Positions 19,106 to 29,554 of a DNA stretch of 64,000 bases are shown in pieces. The stretch's first letter is position 1; each line of letters starts with the position of its first letter. The stretch is from an uncultured Ardenticatenia bacterium. Its GTDB lineage: Bacteria; Chloroflexota; Anaerolineae; 4572-78; NAK82. The DNA lies in the NCBI GenBank assembly GCA_937127125.1, contig CAKZLO010000003.1, forward strand, positions 62,001 through 126,000. The letters are read 5' to 3'. The notes beneath the pieces are model-generated. The model did not search any database, was not told where the DNA came from, and saw nothing but the letters and a program-made list of their open reading frames with translations. Both the position numbers and the translations under genes were made by a program.

Positions 19106-20122
19106 GTGTCAATCCATAATCGACCCCACTCAATATGTGGCCCTATGTATGGAGAGCTCGCCTTGATAAGCGGTACTGCCAACCGTCCTTTGGCTGAGGC
19201 AATTGCTCGCGAGCTGGAGGTCCAGCTGATCGGCGCGGACGTTTTTAAGTTTGCCAACAGTAACATCTTTTGTAGGCTGCACTGCAGCGTGCGTAGCAAG
19301 GATGTGTTCATCATCCAACCCACTTGCGTGACGGAACACGAGGACGGGACCGTCGCCTCGGTGAACGACAACCTGATGGAGCTGCTCATCATGCTGGACA
19401 CCGTGCGGCGCGATTCAGCAGGACGTATCACAGCTGTAGTGCCCTATTACGGCTATGGACGCACAGACAAGAAGGATCAGCCACGTGTCCCGATCACTGC
19501 CCGTTTAGTGGCAGACCTTATCTCAGTGGCAGGTGCGGATCGTCTGCTCACAGTGGACCTGCATGCCGGCCAGATCCAGGGCTTTTTTACCATTCCAGTG
19601 GACGAATTGACCGCCTTCTATGCACTGAGCAGATACTTTCGGGAAAAAAACATCCCCGATGCAGTAGTGGTGGCTCCAGATATTGGTGGTACCAAACATG
19701 CGCGCAATTTTGCCGAGGCGTTACGCGTCCCACTGGCCGTCATTGAGAAACGACGTGTACAGCGACCCGATGGCAGCATTGCGAAAGCGCTCAACGTGAT
19801 CGGTGAAGTGGAAGGCAAAAACGTGCTGCTGTTTGACGATGAGATTGACACAGGGGGCACTGTTGCGCAGGCGATCGTGTTCCTACAGTCGGCAGGTGCA
19901 CAGCGAGTGTTTGTTGGGGTTACACATCCTGTCTTTTCTGACCCGGCGATAGAGCGCTTAAGCGGGTTGCCCATTGAAGAGATCGTAGTCACGGACACTA
20001 TCCCTTTGTCTCCACGCAAGCGCTTGCCCAACATTACGGTACTTTCTATGGCCAATCTGCTGGCTGAGGTGATTCGCCGAATTCACGAAGGTCGTTCAGT
20101 GGGAGCACTGTTTGGAGAGTAA
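19106..20122 (+). CDS. prs: Ribose-phosphate pyrophosphokinase
   Basis: VPYYGYGRTDKKDQPRVPITARLVADLI, LLFDDEIDTGGTVAQA; GTG start. Confidence 0.94.
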   Translation: MSIHNRPHSICGPMYGELALISGTANRPLAEAIARELEVQLIGADVFKFANSNIFCRLHCSVRSKDVFIIQPTCVTEHEDGTVASVNDNLMELLIMLDTVRRDSAGRITAVVPYYGYGRTDKKDQPRVPITARLVADLISVAGADRLLTVDLHAGQIQGFFTIPVDELTAFYALSRYFREKNIPDAVVVAPDIGGTKHARNFAEALRVPLAVIEKRRVQRPDGSIAKALNVIGEVEGKNVLLFDDEIDTGGTVAQAIVFLQSAGAQRVFVGVTHPVFSDPAIERLSGLPIEEIVVTDTIPLSPRKRLPNITVLSMANLLAEVIRRIHEGRSVGALFGE

Positions 20123-20127
20123 GTATT

Positions 20128-21270
20128 ATGGGTTGGAGGCTTTGGGGTGGTCCAGCGCAGCTGGATGAAAACGTGATGCTGGATGGGGAAATTGTCGGTC
20201 GTTTGCGCGAGGAAGCGAGCGGCATATTTGATGTGGAGGAAGTACGTGTGCCGCGCCGGGCGCAGCAAGGTGCAGTGGTTTTCTTAGGGCGTCTGCGCTT
20301 GGGCGATCCGGAACTAGCCTATGATACAATAGCAAACCGTTGGGCACGCTTGGGTTACACTCCAATGCTGCGTGCAACGCGCAATGGTCACGAACTAATT
20401 GCCGTGCCGGGTCTGTCACGTCCGCGTCCTTCTAATCCGTGGATTAATGCTGTATTGTTCATTATGACCGTTCTCTCAGTCGTGTTTATCGGAGCATTGA
20501 ATGAGGGGATAGATTTGCGCAGTAACCCGGCTGGTATCGTGGCCGGACTCCCCTTTGCCGCGACCCTGCTGTTCATATTGGGCGCCCACGAGTTCGGTCA
20601 CTATTTCGTGGCACGACATCACCAGGTGGCAGTAACTTTGCCTTATTTCATCCCTATGCCTCTTAGCCTCGTGGGAACATTTGGCGCCTTCATTCAACTG
20701 CGCTCACCGGTGCGTAACCGTAGGCAGCTGCTTGACGTAGGTGTAGCTGGTCCGTTGTCAGGCTTAATTGTGGCTCTGCCGCTGTTGATTTATGGGCTTT
20801 CCATCTCCCAGGTGCGCCCGTTGCCGCCTCAAGGTGGTTACGTTATGGAGGGCAATTCATTGCTCTACCTAGGTGTTAAGTACCTGGTTCACGGCGAGAT
20901 ACTACCTAGTGGTGGCCGTGATGTGATGTTGCACCCCATCGCCTTTGCAGCATGGTTTGGTATTCTGGTAACCGCTTTCAACCTGTTTCCTATTGGCCAG
21001 CTGGATGGTGGCCACGTGCTGTTTGCCTTGTTTGGTGATCGGGCACGTAATGTGGGTTTGGTATTAATCGGTGCCCTTTTCTTGATGGGTCTTCTCCTAT
21101 GGGAAGGCTGGATAGCCTGGGCACTTTTGGTTTTCTTGTTGGGTGCAGGCCACCCGCCGCCCCTCAACGATATCACCCCGTTGGATACACGGCGCAAGGT
21201 GCTTGGAGCTTTTGTGTTGCTTGTTTTCGCCCTAGTTTTCGTTCCTGTGCCGCTAAGAGTTGTGATGTGA
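20128..21270 (+). CDS. Site-2 protease family (M50) membrane metalloprotease
   Basis: GAHEFGHYFVARHHQV and NLFPIGQLDGGHV. Confidence 0.92.
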   Translation: MGWRLWGGPAQLDENVMLDGEIVGRLREEASGIFDVEEVRVPRRAQQGAVVFLGRLRLGDPELAYDTIANRWARLGYTPMLRATRNGHELIAVPGLSRPRPSNPWINAVLFIMTVLSVVFIGALNEGIDLRSNPAGIVAGLPFAATLLFILGAHEFGHYFVARHHQVAVTLPYFIPMPLSLVGTFGAFIQLRSPVRNRRQLLDVGVAGPLSGLIVALPLLIYGLSISQVRPLPPQGGYVMEGNSLLYLGVKYLVHGEILPSGGRDVMLHPIAFAAWFGILVTAFNLFPIGQLDGGHVLFALFGDRARNVGLVLIGALFLMGLLLWEGWIAWALLVFLLGAGHPPPLNDITPLDTRRKVLGAFVLLVFALVFVPVPLRVVM

Positions 21271-21962
21271 GCTCCCCGATCCGACCTTTGGTGCTGGCAT
21301 CCGCTTCTGAACGTCGCCGAGAGCTGTTGGCCCTTCTCGGCTTGCCATTTGTGGTCTGGCCAGTTGAGATAGATGAAACAGCACGGCCAGGCGAATCAGC
21401 GCTCCATCTGGTCGCACGCCTGGGGGCAACCAAAGCAGCTATCGCACGGCAACATTTACTTCGCTCCAGTGCAGCAAGCTCCTATAGCTTGGTAATAGGC
21501 GCCGACACAGTTGTGGCATTGCCAGATCGGATGTTGGGCAAGCCACGCGACGAGGAGGAAGCAACTTCTATGCTGCGTCAACTGCGTGGCAGAGCGCACA
21601 ACGTCCATAGTGCTGTCGCAATCGTGGAGATTGCCAGTGGACGTGCTGTTATTCACATCGATACCTCGCGTGTCTGGATGCGTCAATACAGTGATGCCGA
21701 GATCGCCGCTTATGTCGCTACCGGGGATCCTCTGGACAAGGCAGGCGCTTACGCTATTCAGCACTCCGGTTTTCATCCTGTCGAGCGCCTGGAAGGATGT
21801 TTCAGTGGTGTGATGGGTCTACCGCTGGCTACGTTGGCACGAGCGCTGACCCATTTTGGTGTCCATCTGGACATTGAGACTAATGTGGCAAGTGCCTGCC
21901 GAGCACGGACAGGATACCCGTGCTGCCTGAACGGTGCTCAGCTCTCCGGAGGGGGAAGATAG
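21267..21962 (+). CDS. Maf-like nucleotide pyrophosphatase
   Basis: LVLASASERRRELLALLGLPF, IGADTVVALPDRMLGKP, DKAGAYAIQ; ATG/GTG overlap with upstream stop. Confidence 0.92.
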   Translation: MSSPIRPLVLASASERRRELLALLGLPFVVWPVEIDETARPGESALHLVARLGATKAAIARQHLLRSSAASSYSLVIGADTVVALPDRMLGKPRDEEEATSMLRQLRGRAHNVHSAVAIVEIASGRAVIHIDTSRVWMRQYSDAEIAAYVATGDPLDKAGAYAIQHSGFHPVERLEGCFSGVMGLPLATLARALTHFGVHLDIETNVASACRARTGYPCCLNGAQLSGGGR

Positions 21963-23002
21963 ACGCGCAGCAGAACGGTTGGCGACCGCACTGCACGGAG
22001 AGTGAAACGGCAGGGCGCCGCCGGCACCAGACAATAGCGTACAGCTGGTAGAGAAATGCTACCAGCTGACCATTCTAACTGAGCTTCTCCAATAATACAT
22101 CCCCATATCTCAAATGTATCGCCATTGGTCTCTCCGCGCCAAGCACTATGCGCTGTCAGAGTTACTTTCTCCACCACAAAGTATCGACAGTGGGCAACGG
22201 ATTGCCGCAATACGCCGTCGCGATCTTCCAGAATCTGCTGCGGGAGCACGCCTGGCTCGATGTTTTGAAAGTCCAGCACATCCAGAGCCTTATCCAAGTG
22301 AAGAGGACGCGGACGGCCATCCGCACCAACCCGTCCCCAGTCATACACGCGATAAGTGGTATCCGAGTTTTGCAGCACCTCATTGATAATGAGTCCCTCC
22401 AGAGCGGCATGTACTGTACCGGGAGTTATGAGGACGGCATCGCCTGTTTTGACCGGCAGTGAGTGGAGCACTTCCTCAACGCGATGCTCAGCTACCGCCC
22501 GACGGAAGGTTTCTTCCGTCACGCCACGCCGCAACCCTAGGACGATACGTGCACCGGGTTCGGCGTGCAACACGTACCACATCTCCATCTTACCCAGATC
22601 GCCATTTTCGTGCTCTATTGCATACTCGTCCGGCGGATGCACCTGCACAGAAAGGCGCTTTTCAGCATCCAACAGTTTGACCAGCAGAGGAAAGCGGCCC
22701 CGCTGAAGAGCCCAGTTAGCGCGCCGCCCCACAAGCTCCACACCATATATTGCGAGCACTTCAGGCAACGTACGACCCCGCAACGGCCCGGTGTCAACCG
22801 TTGTGGAGGCAGTAGGATGTGCAGAGATTTCCCAGCTCTCCGCAGTGGGTCCTGGTGGCAGCGGCCGGCCATATAATCGCTCCAGGTTCCGTCCTCCCCA
22901 GATGTAATCACGTAACACTGGAGTGAAGGTCAGCGGGTAAAGAGTGGGGCATCCGTCACGTTGTGCTGCATTGTGTACATCCGACAGCGCTTCTCCGGTC
23001 AT
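21938..23002 (-). CDS. manA: Mannose-6-phosphate isomerase, class I
   Basis: PLTFTPVLRDYIWGGRNLERLYG, LLDAEKRLSVQVHPPDEYA, GDAVLITPGTVHA. Confidence 0.92.
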   Translation of the reverse strand: MTGEALSDVHNAAQRDGCPTLYPLTFTPVLRDYIWGGRNLERLYGRPLPPGPTAESWEISAHPTASTTVDTGPLRGRTLPEVLAIYGVELVGRRANWALQRGRFPLLVKLLDAEKRLSVQVHPPDEYAIEHENGDLGKMEMWYVLHAEPGARIVLGLRRGVTEETFRRAVAEHRVEEVLHSLPVKTGDAVLITPGTVHAALEGLIINEVLQNSDTTYRVYDWGRVGADGRPRPLHLDKALDVLDFQNIEPGVLPQQILEDRDGVLRQSVAHCRYFVVEKVTLTAHSAWRGETNGDTFEIWGCIIGEAQLEWSAGSISLPAVRYCLVPAAPCRFTLRAVRSPTVLLRVYLPPPES

Positions 23003-23054
23003 CCTACGTGCTCCCCCCCCAATCTGCTAGGTCAAAAGAGATGCCTCTGAGCCA

Positions 23055-24815
23055 TTACCGGCGCAGGTTGGCAATCGGATCCCATGCTCTCGCGCGACCA
23101 CTTATTTGCACCTTGCGCCTTTCATTGAGCCAAATGATCGCCCCCAAGAGCCAAGGCAAAGGAAGCGACGCAACCGCCAAAAACGTCATATGACGAAGTG
23201 ACAGTGCTTGCCATGCAAGCATAAATGGGTCAGGTAAATACCAGGTAACCCACGCGCCGTGCTGCCAGTAAGCCACCAGAGCTGGCAGGGAGGCAAGGTA
23301 ACAAACCAACAAAGCGTAGTCGCAGGTAGTGGTCACCACTGTCTGCCAGCGTGAAGGTGGATTGGAAAGGAACCCGAGCAATATGGCAAGACCGCCAACC
23401 ATCAGCCCGATCAATGCATCGCGCACCAATGGCATACTGAAATAGTCAGACACGCCAGAGAGAATGTTGAATGAGAAATCTTGGCCGCCCAATCCGTAGA
23501 GCGCATAGAGCACTGCCATTGTTGCTATGGCTGCGAAGAGGATCAGAGCCAGACGCGTGGGACGCCTGATTGAGAAAAACAGCAGGGGAACAACAGCACC
23601 AAGAGCGAAGACAAGCAGCCTTGGCCATCGTTCCGCCCTGATACGTGCATTCTTGGCTGAGGCGATAAAGCTGGTTGCTTCATCAGCCACCAGTTGTGCT
23701 GCCGCGATGGCGCCAGGATTGTTGCTGCGCCGAAATGACTGTGTTGCAGTATGCAGATCTTGCTGCAGCAACTCTCGAGCTGGCGAATATTGCAGTATGC
23801 GTATGTAAGCCTCAGCCAGAGACACTTTTTGTCTGGCCAGGAGCAGCCAACAACGCGTCAGTGCATCGCCCTGGAGTTCCATCATATCCAACAACGGCCG
23901 GCCCCCTGACATCACGGGTAGACGTATGCCCAGCAGTGCTGACAGCGTAGGGGCAATGTCACTCAAGCGCACAGGGCTGTATTCACCTGCCACTATACCC
24001 TGTCCCACCATCACCAGCGGTAAGGTGGGTGGATCGCTCAGACCCCCAGCCGGTCTTCCGTCGGATAGCAAGCTGCTGTCTGACGTCAGCACCAATACTG
24101 ACTCTGCCAGGATCATCTGACGTACAATCTGACGCACATAGCTATCCACCTGTCGCAACGCTGCGCGATATGCCTGCCCCGTGGTGCCGTGTTGTTGGCC
24201 AACAGAGTCTGGCAAGCCAAGATGAACGATAATGAGGTGGTAACTTTGCTCTGCAATGAACCCTAGTGCTGCTTCCACTACTTGTGCATCGGCTTCCCCT
24301 TGGCCACTCTGGGTAAAGTATGTGGCATCCAGAACTGCAGACACGAAGGTGGAAGCACGATTTCCGGAAGCGGCCACAGCGATGCGCAGATCAGCCTCCT
24401 TTGCGGCAGCCAAAATATTGTCCGTTTTCAGGACTGAAGTGTTCCCCACGTCGGATGGGAGCAAAGGGGCACGATTAGTCTCGCTCTCTGCGCCAGTGAG
24501 AAGCGCAGCCCACACGGATGGCCAATAGCTAGGAGGGCGCATTTGCACTGGTGCTGACGCGCCGACGCTGGCCAGACTCTGCCAAGTTGGCATGTCCTGT
24601 ACCACTGTCTCTCGGTAACTCAACCCGCTCACCACCACCATAACCACCCGCTTTGTGAGACCGGGTAGTTGTTCTCCGGGCGTGATAGATACACTTGCCA
24701 AGGGCGAGGCATATGCATGCACAGAGCGTTGTAGCAGCTCTGCCCAACGGTACGATACCAGGCCAATCACTGCCAGAAACAGCGAACTAAGAACTACAAA
24801 GCGGAGTCTCCGCAT
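23055..24815 (-). CDS. Membrane-anchored alkaline phosphatase/phosphodiesterase superfamily protein
   Basis: VVMVVVSGLSYRE, LLTGAESETNRAP, LIIVHLGLPDSVGQQHG, C-terminal TM helices. Confidence 0.7.
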   Translation of the reverse strand: MRRLRFVVLSSLFLAVIGLVSYRWAELLQRSVHAYASPLASVSITPGEQLPGLTKRVVMVVVSGLSYRETVVQDMPTWQSLASVGASAPVQMRPPSYWPSVWAALLTGAESETNRAPLLPSDVGNTSVLKTDNILAAAKEADLRIAVAASGNRASTFVSAVLDATYFTQSGQGEADAQVVEAALGFIAEQSYHLIIVHLGLPDSVGQQHGTTGQAYRAALRQVDSYVRQIVRQMILAESVLVLTSDSSLLSDGRPAGGLSDPPTLPLVMVGQGIVAGEYSPVRLSDIAPTLSALLGIRLPVMSGGRPLLDMMELQGDALTRCWLLLARQKVSLAEAYIRILQYSPARELLQQDLHTATQSFRRSNNPGAIAAAQLVADEATSFIASAKNARIRAERWPRLLVFALGAVVPLLFFSIRRPTRLALILFAAIATMAVLYALYGLGGQDFSFNILSGVSDYFSMPLVRDALIGLMVGGLAILLGFLSNPPSRWQTVVTTTCDYALLVCYLASLPALVAYWQHGAWVTWYLPDPFMLAWQALSLRHMTFLAVASLPLPWLLGAIIWLNERRKVQISGRARAWDPIANLRR

Positions 24816-25077
24816 GGCATGTATACCCTCAAAATGGGTACAGTGAACGCTCCTTGCTTTGCCGAAAACAAAAATCTATTATACTTTCCAGATAGGAGTC
24901 GGGCAAGGATTTCCGACCTCAAGCTACCAGTGTACCGAAGAAGCCTGTATTGCCTTCTTCGTGGCCATCCAAAGGGGGTGCTTGCTCGCACGTTGTCCTT
25001 GTCTCGATTTCGCTGAACGAAACATTTTGGGGCATGGATACTCACCGCCTTTGCGGCGACCAAAGAGTAGGAAAGCG

Positions 25078-25773
25078 ATGATACCGCTACAAGATACTGT
25101 TCCCTCGCGCTCACTGCCAATAGTTAACTGGATGTTGATTGCCCTTAACTTCCTCGTATTTCTCACTATTCTGAGCTTCGGACCGTACGCCGAGCGCACA
25201 GTTTTTTTGCTCGGGGTAGTGCCATTGCGCTTGCTCGTCCATCCTGATTTAGGGCAGGCCGCTACGTTGGTCACATCAATGTTTCTCCACGGTGGCTGGG
25301 CACACCTCTTCAGCAATATGCTGGCGCTCTACATTTTTGGCGACAATGTGGAAGATCGCATGGGATCTTTGCGCTATCTTGCTTTCTACCTGATTTGTGG
25401 CATTGCAGCAGCGCTAACCCATGTATTCTTCAACTCTACGTCGCGCATTCCGACCATCGGTGCCAGTGGTGCCATTAGTGGCGTGTTAGGTGCCTATTTA
25501 GTCTTGTTTCCACGGGCACGCGTTATCACGCTGCTGCCGTGGTTCTTCCTGCCTTGGCTTGTGGAGGTCCCGGCAGTGACCTATGTGGGTATCTGGCTCG
25601 CGTCTCAGCTGTTTAACGGGGTCCTTGCAGTTGTAACGGGTGCACAAGCTTTCGGGGGTGTAGCCTGGTGGGCGCACATCGGCGGTTTTTGCGCCGGCTT
25701 TGTGTTAGTTTACTTATTTGCTTCGCGGCGTCCCGCGCGCCGTGCTTACCTGGACGAGTATTTCCCATGGTAA
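25078..25773 (+). CDS. Rhomboid family intramembrane serine protease
   Basis: HGGWAHLFSNMLALYIFGDNVED, IGASGAISGVLGAY, WWAHIGGFCAGF. Confidence 0.93.
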   Translation: MIPLQDTVPSRSLPIVNWMLIALNFLVFLTILSFGPYAERTVFLLGVVPLRLLVHPDLGQAATLVTSMFLHGGWAHLFSNMLALYIFGDNVEDRMGSLRYLAFYLICGIAAALTHVFFNSTSRIPTIGASGAISGVLGAYLVLFPRARVITLLPWFFLPWLVEVPAVTYVGIWLASQLFNGVLAVVTGAQAFGGVAWWAHIGGFCAGFVLVYLFASRRPARRAYLDEYFPW

Positions 25774-25818
25774 AGTCGCTCAACCAATATGGAGTTCTCT
25801 GGCACAAGGAGGGATGCG

Positions 25819-26658
25819 ATGGATTTCCTCTCTTTGCTCTGGGTTTTCCTTATCATTTCGTCGCTACAGCCGATCATTCGCCAGAAGATGCTGGAGATGG
25901 AACGATTGCGCGCGCTGAGTCGCCTGGAGCGAGAACGTCGCAGCCGCGTGATTGCGCTCATCCATCGACAGGAGACAATGAGCTTCTTGGGCTTTCCACT
26001 GATGCGCTATATCGATATCAACGATTCCGAGCAAGTGCTGCGCGCTATCAAGATGACCGATCCAGACGTTCCTATTGACCTGATCGTGCACACGCCAGGT
26101 GGACTCGTCTTAGCTGCTGAGCAGATTGCTTATGCCTTGCAAAGACATCAAGCCAAAGTCACCGTCTTCGTGCCCCATTATGCCATGTCTGGTGGCACGT
26201 TAATTGCCTTGGCAGCGGATGAGATCGTTATGGACGAAAACGCGGTGTTGGGACCCGTAGACCCACAACTGGGCCAGCAACCAGCTGCTTCTATCTTGAG
26301 AGTGCTGGAGCGAAAACCCATTGCCGAGATTGAAGATGAGACGTTGATCATGGCTGACATTGCCGAGAAGGCCATTCGGCAGGTGAAAAACACTGTTTCG
26401 CGCTTGTTGCGTGAAAAAATGGATGCAGAACAAGCAGAAAAGGTCGCCGCAACGCTGACGACAGGCGTCTTCACTCACGACTACCCTATTACAGTTCAGG
26501 AAGCACGTGACTTGGGCCTGCCGGTGAGCACGGACATGCCCAGTCTAGTCTATCAGATTATGACATTGTACCCGCAGACTGCCCAACGGCGCCCCTCGGT
26601 CGAGTACATCCCCACGCCACGCACACGGGAAGGCAATCACTCAGCATTCCGCGGTTGA
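25819..26658 (+). CDS. ClpP-class/SDH-type serine protease (SppA-like fold) with N-terminal TM
   Basis: PIDLIVHTPGGLVLAAEQIAYAL, VPHYAMSGGTLIALAADEIVMDENAVLGPVDPQ. Confidence 0.85.
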   Translation: MDFLSLLWVFLIISSLQPIIRQKMLEMERLRALSRLERERRSRVIALIHRQETMSFLGFPLMRYIDINDSEQVLRAIKMTDPDVPIDLIVHTPGGLVLAAEQIAYALQRHQAKVTVFVPHYAMSGGTLIALAADEIVMDENAVLGPVDPQLGQQPAASILRVLERKPIAEIEDETLIMADIAEKAIRQVKNTVSRLLREKMDAEQAEKVAATLTTGVFTHDYPITVQEARDLGLPVSTDMPSLVYQIMTLYPQTAQRRPSVEYIPTPRTREGNHSAFRG

Positions 26659-26684
26659 TCTAAAAGGAGGCCCGAGAGGAGATT

Positions 26685-27836
26685 ATGTTGACAAAAGATC
26701 AAGTGCGTCTGGTGCGCGATCGCATTGCACATCATCAACCTCCCATCCTATCCGTCTACGTGGATGTACACCCTGCTCGGCCGGAGAACGCCCGTCGAGG
26801 ATGGTTCATTCGCGTTAAGGACAGCTTGAAAGCTTTCGACATCCCTACAGCGCTATATGAACGTGTCATAAACTTGCTAAGCGAAGAGCGTGCTCAGGCG
26901 CGCACATTGGTGCTCTTTGCCGCCACCGACCTGCTCGAGCGTTACGATTTGCAGATGGAGCTGCCGGTTGTAGATTTAGCTCATGGGCGGGTGGAATGTC
27001 GTTGGGGAGAACCATACGTGACCCCCTTGCTCTACGCACTCGACGAATACGAGCGCACCGGCGTGCTATATCTGGACCAGGTAGGCTGGCATTTCTACGA
27101 AGTTTTCTTGGGCGAGATTGAAGAGGCCACGGATGCTTTTCGTATTATATCGCCGGAGGAATGGCAAGAGCTGTCACGCTATCTGCCAGTCTTGTACAAC
27201 GGGCTATTTCAGAAGCGCGTCGCCACCCATCCTGCGCGCTTTGCGCGGCGGATGGAAATGTGGGCCCAACGCTTTTTCAAGCGACTGGCCCATTTGCTGG
27301 AAGATGTGATGGCGCAGCGCGACATCCGACGTCTAGTATTATTGGGGCCTGCTGAGGATACACGTTTCTTCGAGCAGTTCCTCTCGCGTAGCGTTCGTTC
27401 GCGTGTCGTGGGCCGCGTAAGCGATATCCCTTATCCTACCCCTTCTGCCGCCCAGGTGCTGGAAAAGGTGAGCCCGGTGTTGGAAGAGGCAGAAAGGGCA
27501 CACGAGCAGGCGTTGCTTGACTCCGTGCGGGAACGCGCAGGCATATGGGGACTCGACCCTACGCTGGAAGCTCTTCAGACAGGGCGCATGGAAACAGTGC
27601 TAGTACCTTGGCGTATCGAAGCTCACGTGTGGCGGTGTCCAGAAGGATGGGTAGCAGGTACACCTCAGATGGCACGTGTCTTTTGCCCAGATAGTGAATT
27701 GAGCGAAGTGCCATTGCGGGACATAATCGTTGAGCTGGCGACTGATTATGGTGCCCGTCTGGAATTTGTGCGCGGTGAAGCAGAACAACGACTGCTTCAT
27801 GAGTATGGAGGGCTAGCGGGCTTGCCACGCTGGTGA
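26685..27836 (+). CDS. eRF1/baeRF-like (bacterial archaeo-eukaryotic release factor family) protein
   Basis: ILSVYVDVHPARPENARRGW, RRLVLLGPAEDTRFFEQFL, architecture typical of VLRF1/baeRF proteins. Confidence 0.65.
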   Translation: MLTKDQVRLVRDRIAHHQPPILSVYVDVHPARPENARRGWFIRVKDSLKAFDIPTALYERVINLLSEERAQARTLVLFAATDLLERYDLQMELPVVDLAHGRVECRWGEPYVTPLLYALDEYERTGVLYLDQVGWHFYEVFLGEIEEATDAFRIISPEEWQELSRYLPVLYNGLFQKRVATHPARFARRMEMWAQRFFKRLAHLLEDVMAQRDIRRLVLLGPAEDTRFFEQFLSRSVRSRVVGRVSDIPYPTPSAAQVLEKVSPVLEEAERAHEQALLDSVRERAGIWGLDPTLEALQTGRMETVLVPWRIEAHVWRCPEGWVAGTPQMARVFCPDSELSEVPLRDIIVELATDYGARLEFVRGEAEQRLLHEYGGLAGLPRW

Positions 27837-27874
27837 ACCGCTTCGAAAAGCGCCCGAAGCCAAGCGAAAATCAC

Positions 27875-29503
27875 CTAGTATGATTCACGTAGGGAGGCTT
27901 TGCTCATCTTTCTTCTCGCTGCTTGCTTGTAGAGTGGCATATAGCCATTTTCCAGAACTTTGTCCCACGTGTAGCGCTCATAGATGGTGCGGATGGCCTG
28001 CTGGATAATGCGCAAATGTTGGTCCGGTCGTTCGCGCATAACGGTAATGGCGCGACGCAACGTCGCCGCCAGAGCTTCTGATGTGTGCGGATAATACCCA
28101 TAGCCGGTAATACCATCCTGCACTTTCACCAAACCTCCTACCAGATGCACGACAGGCACCGTTCCCATCAGCTGTGCCATATAATCCGTTAGACCGCATG
28201 GCTCGAAAGCAGCTGGGTTGACAAAGAAGTCTCCCGCAGCGTAGACACGACGTGCCACAGCCGGCCCGTGACCTATGATGACTGCGATGCGCCCACGCAA
28301 ATGAGGGGCATTAGCAAGCTGTGCCAAGGCTTCCTGGTAGGCTGGATCGCCAGCGCCCAGCACCAGAAATAACACGTCAGGATCCGGAGGTTGGTTGGGC
28401 GAACCTTCGAGCAACAGTCGTACTGCCCCAATAAAGCGATCCACCCCTTTTTGAGCCGTCAGACGGCTCACCATCGTAACCAGTGGGCGACCAGGTGCAT
28501 CATCTAAGTAACCGTCGATGTGTAAGCTGTCCGACTTGCCACTGTTGATTTCGACGATCAATACACGACGACAGACTGCTTTACCGGCCATATCTCCTTT
28601 CAAAGGATCGTAGCCCGCAGCTAGCCCCATTTCCTGCGGTCGGGTCGGATCATACTCAGATGGATCGATGCCGTTGGTGACCCCTACAAGATGGATCCCA
28701 CGCGCTCGAAACGCTGCACCTATGCCCATAGTCTGTTCATCATCTGGTGAAGCTTCCATCACTTCGCGTGCATAGTTCTCGCTCACAGTGTTGACAAAGT
28801 CGGCATATATGCCGCCGACAAGAAACGGATAAACTCCTTCCCGATGGATACCTTGTCGGATCACCTCTTCTGGCAGCTCAGTCATTGTCTGCGCAAGTGC
28901 AGTGTCATACACTTCCTGATGGTAACCTGGACCGGCGTTATGGATGGTGATCCCTGCACCTACATCGGCAAAGTATTCGGTGTAGCGCGGCACCAAGCGC
29001 ATCATCGCCGGGACGAGGGCAGCATGGGCATCCTGACAGTGAATCACGTCAGGATGCGCGCCTAGTGTCTGGATCAACTCCAAGGTTGCCTTCTGTAATA
29101 CAATGTTCATCTCGAAGAAATCGTAATACCCACAACCGGTCACCTCAGGTCTCCCTATGCGGCGTGCTTCGTTGGCGGTATAGGTGTAAATGCCCTCTTT
29201 TTCCGCATAGCATGGTGCATCTATCAAATAGATGGGAGCTCCTACGAGTTCCGTGCGATAGACACGCGCATGGGTTGTGTGCCGACTGTCGGTGTAATCA
29301 GTAGGAAAGGTAAGCTCGATGCCAGTATCTATTAAGCTGGCAGAATCCACCATACCATAGCGCGGCATAACCAAGCTAGCGCGCAGTCCACGCCGGACAA
29401 TGGCGGCTAGGAGTTGGCGAGTGACGTCTTTAACACCACCTACACCAGCAATCTCCTCCATTTCACGGCTCACCATCCATACTTCGAGATCTGAGGTTTC
29501 CAT
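27875..29503 (-). CDS. Glycogen/starch synthase-type glycosyltransferase (GT5-like)
   Basis: EIAGVGGVKDVTRQLLAA, HCQDAHAALVP, VSRLTAQKGVDRF, AFEPCGLTDYMAQLMGTVPVVHLVGGL. Confidence 0.88.
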   Translation of the reverse strand: METSDLEVWMVSREMEEIAGVGGVKDVTRQLLAAIVRRGLRASLVMPRYGMVDSASLIDTGIELTFPTDYTDSRHTTHARVYRTELVGAPIYLIDAPCYAEKEGIYTYTANEARRIGRPEVTGCGYYDFFEMNIVLQKATLELIQTLGAHPDVIHCQDAHAALVPAMMRLVPRYTEYFADVGAGITIHNAGPGYHQEVYDTALAQTMTELPEEVIRQGIHREGVYPFLVGGIYADFVNTVSENYAREVMEASPDDEQTMGIGAAFRARGIHLVGVTNGIDPSEYDPTRPQEMGLAAGYDPLKGDMAGKAVCRRVLIVEINSGKSDSLHIDGYLDDAPGRPLVTMVSRLTAQKGVDRFIGAVRLLLEGSPNQPPDPDVLFLVLGAGDPAYQEALAQLANAPHLRGRIAVIIGHGPAVARRVYAAGDFFVNPAAFEPCGLTDYMAQLMGTVPVVHLVGGLVKVQDGITGYGYYPHTSEALAATLRRAITVMRERPDQHLRIIQQAIRTIYERYTWDKVLENGYMPLYKQAARRKMSKASLRESY

Positions 29504-29554
29504 CTTTACTCCTCTGAAGTGCACTCTGTGCGCTCTACCTTGTCGAGTGTTCGA

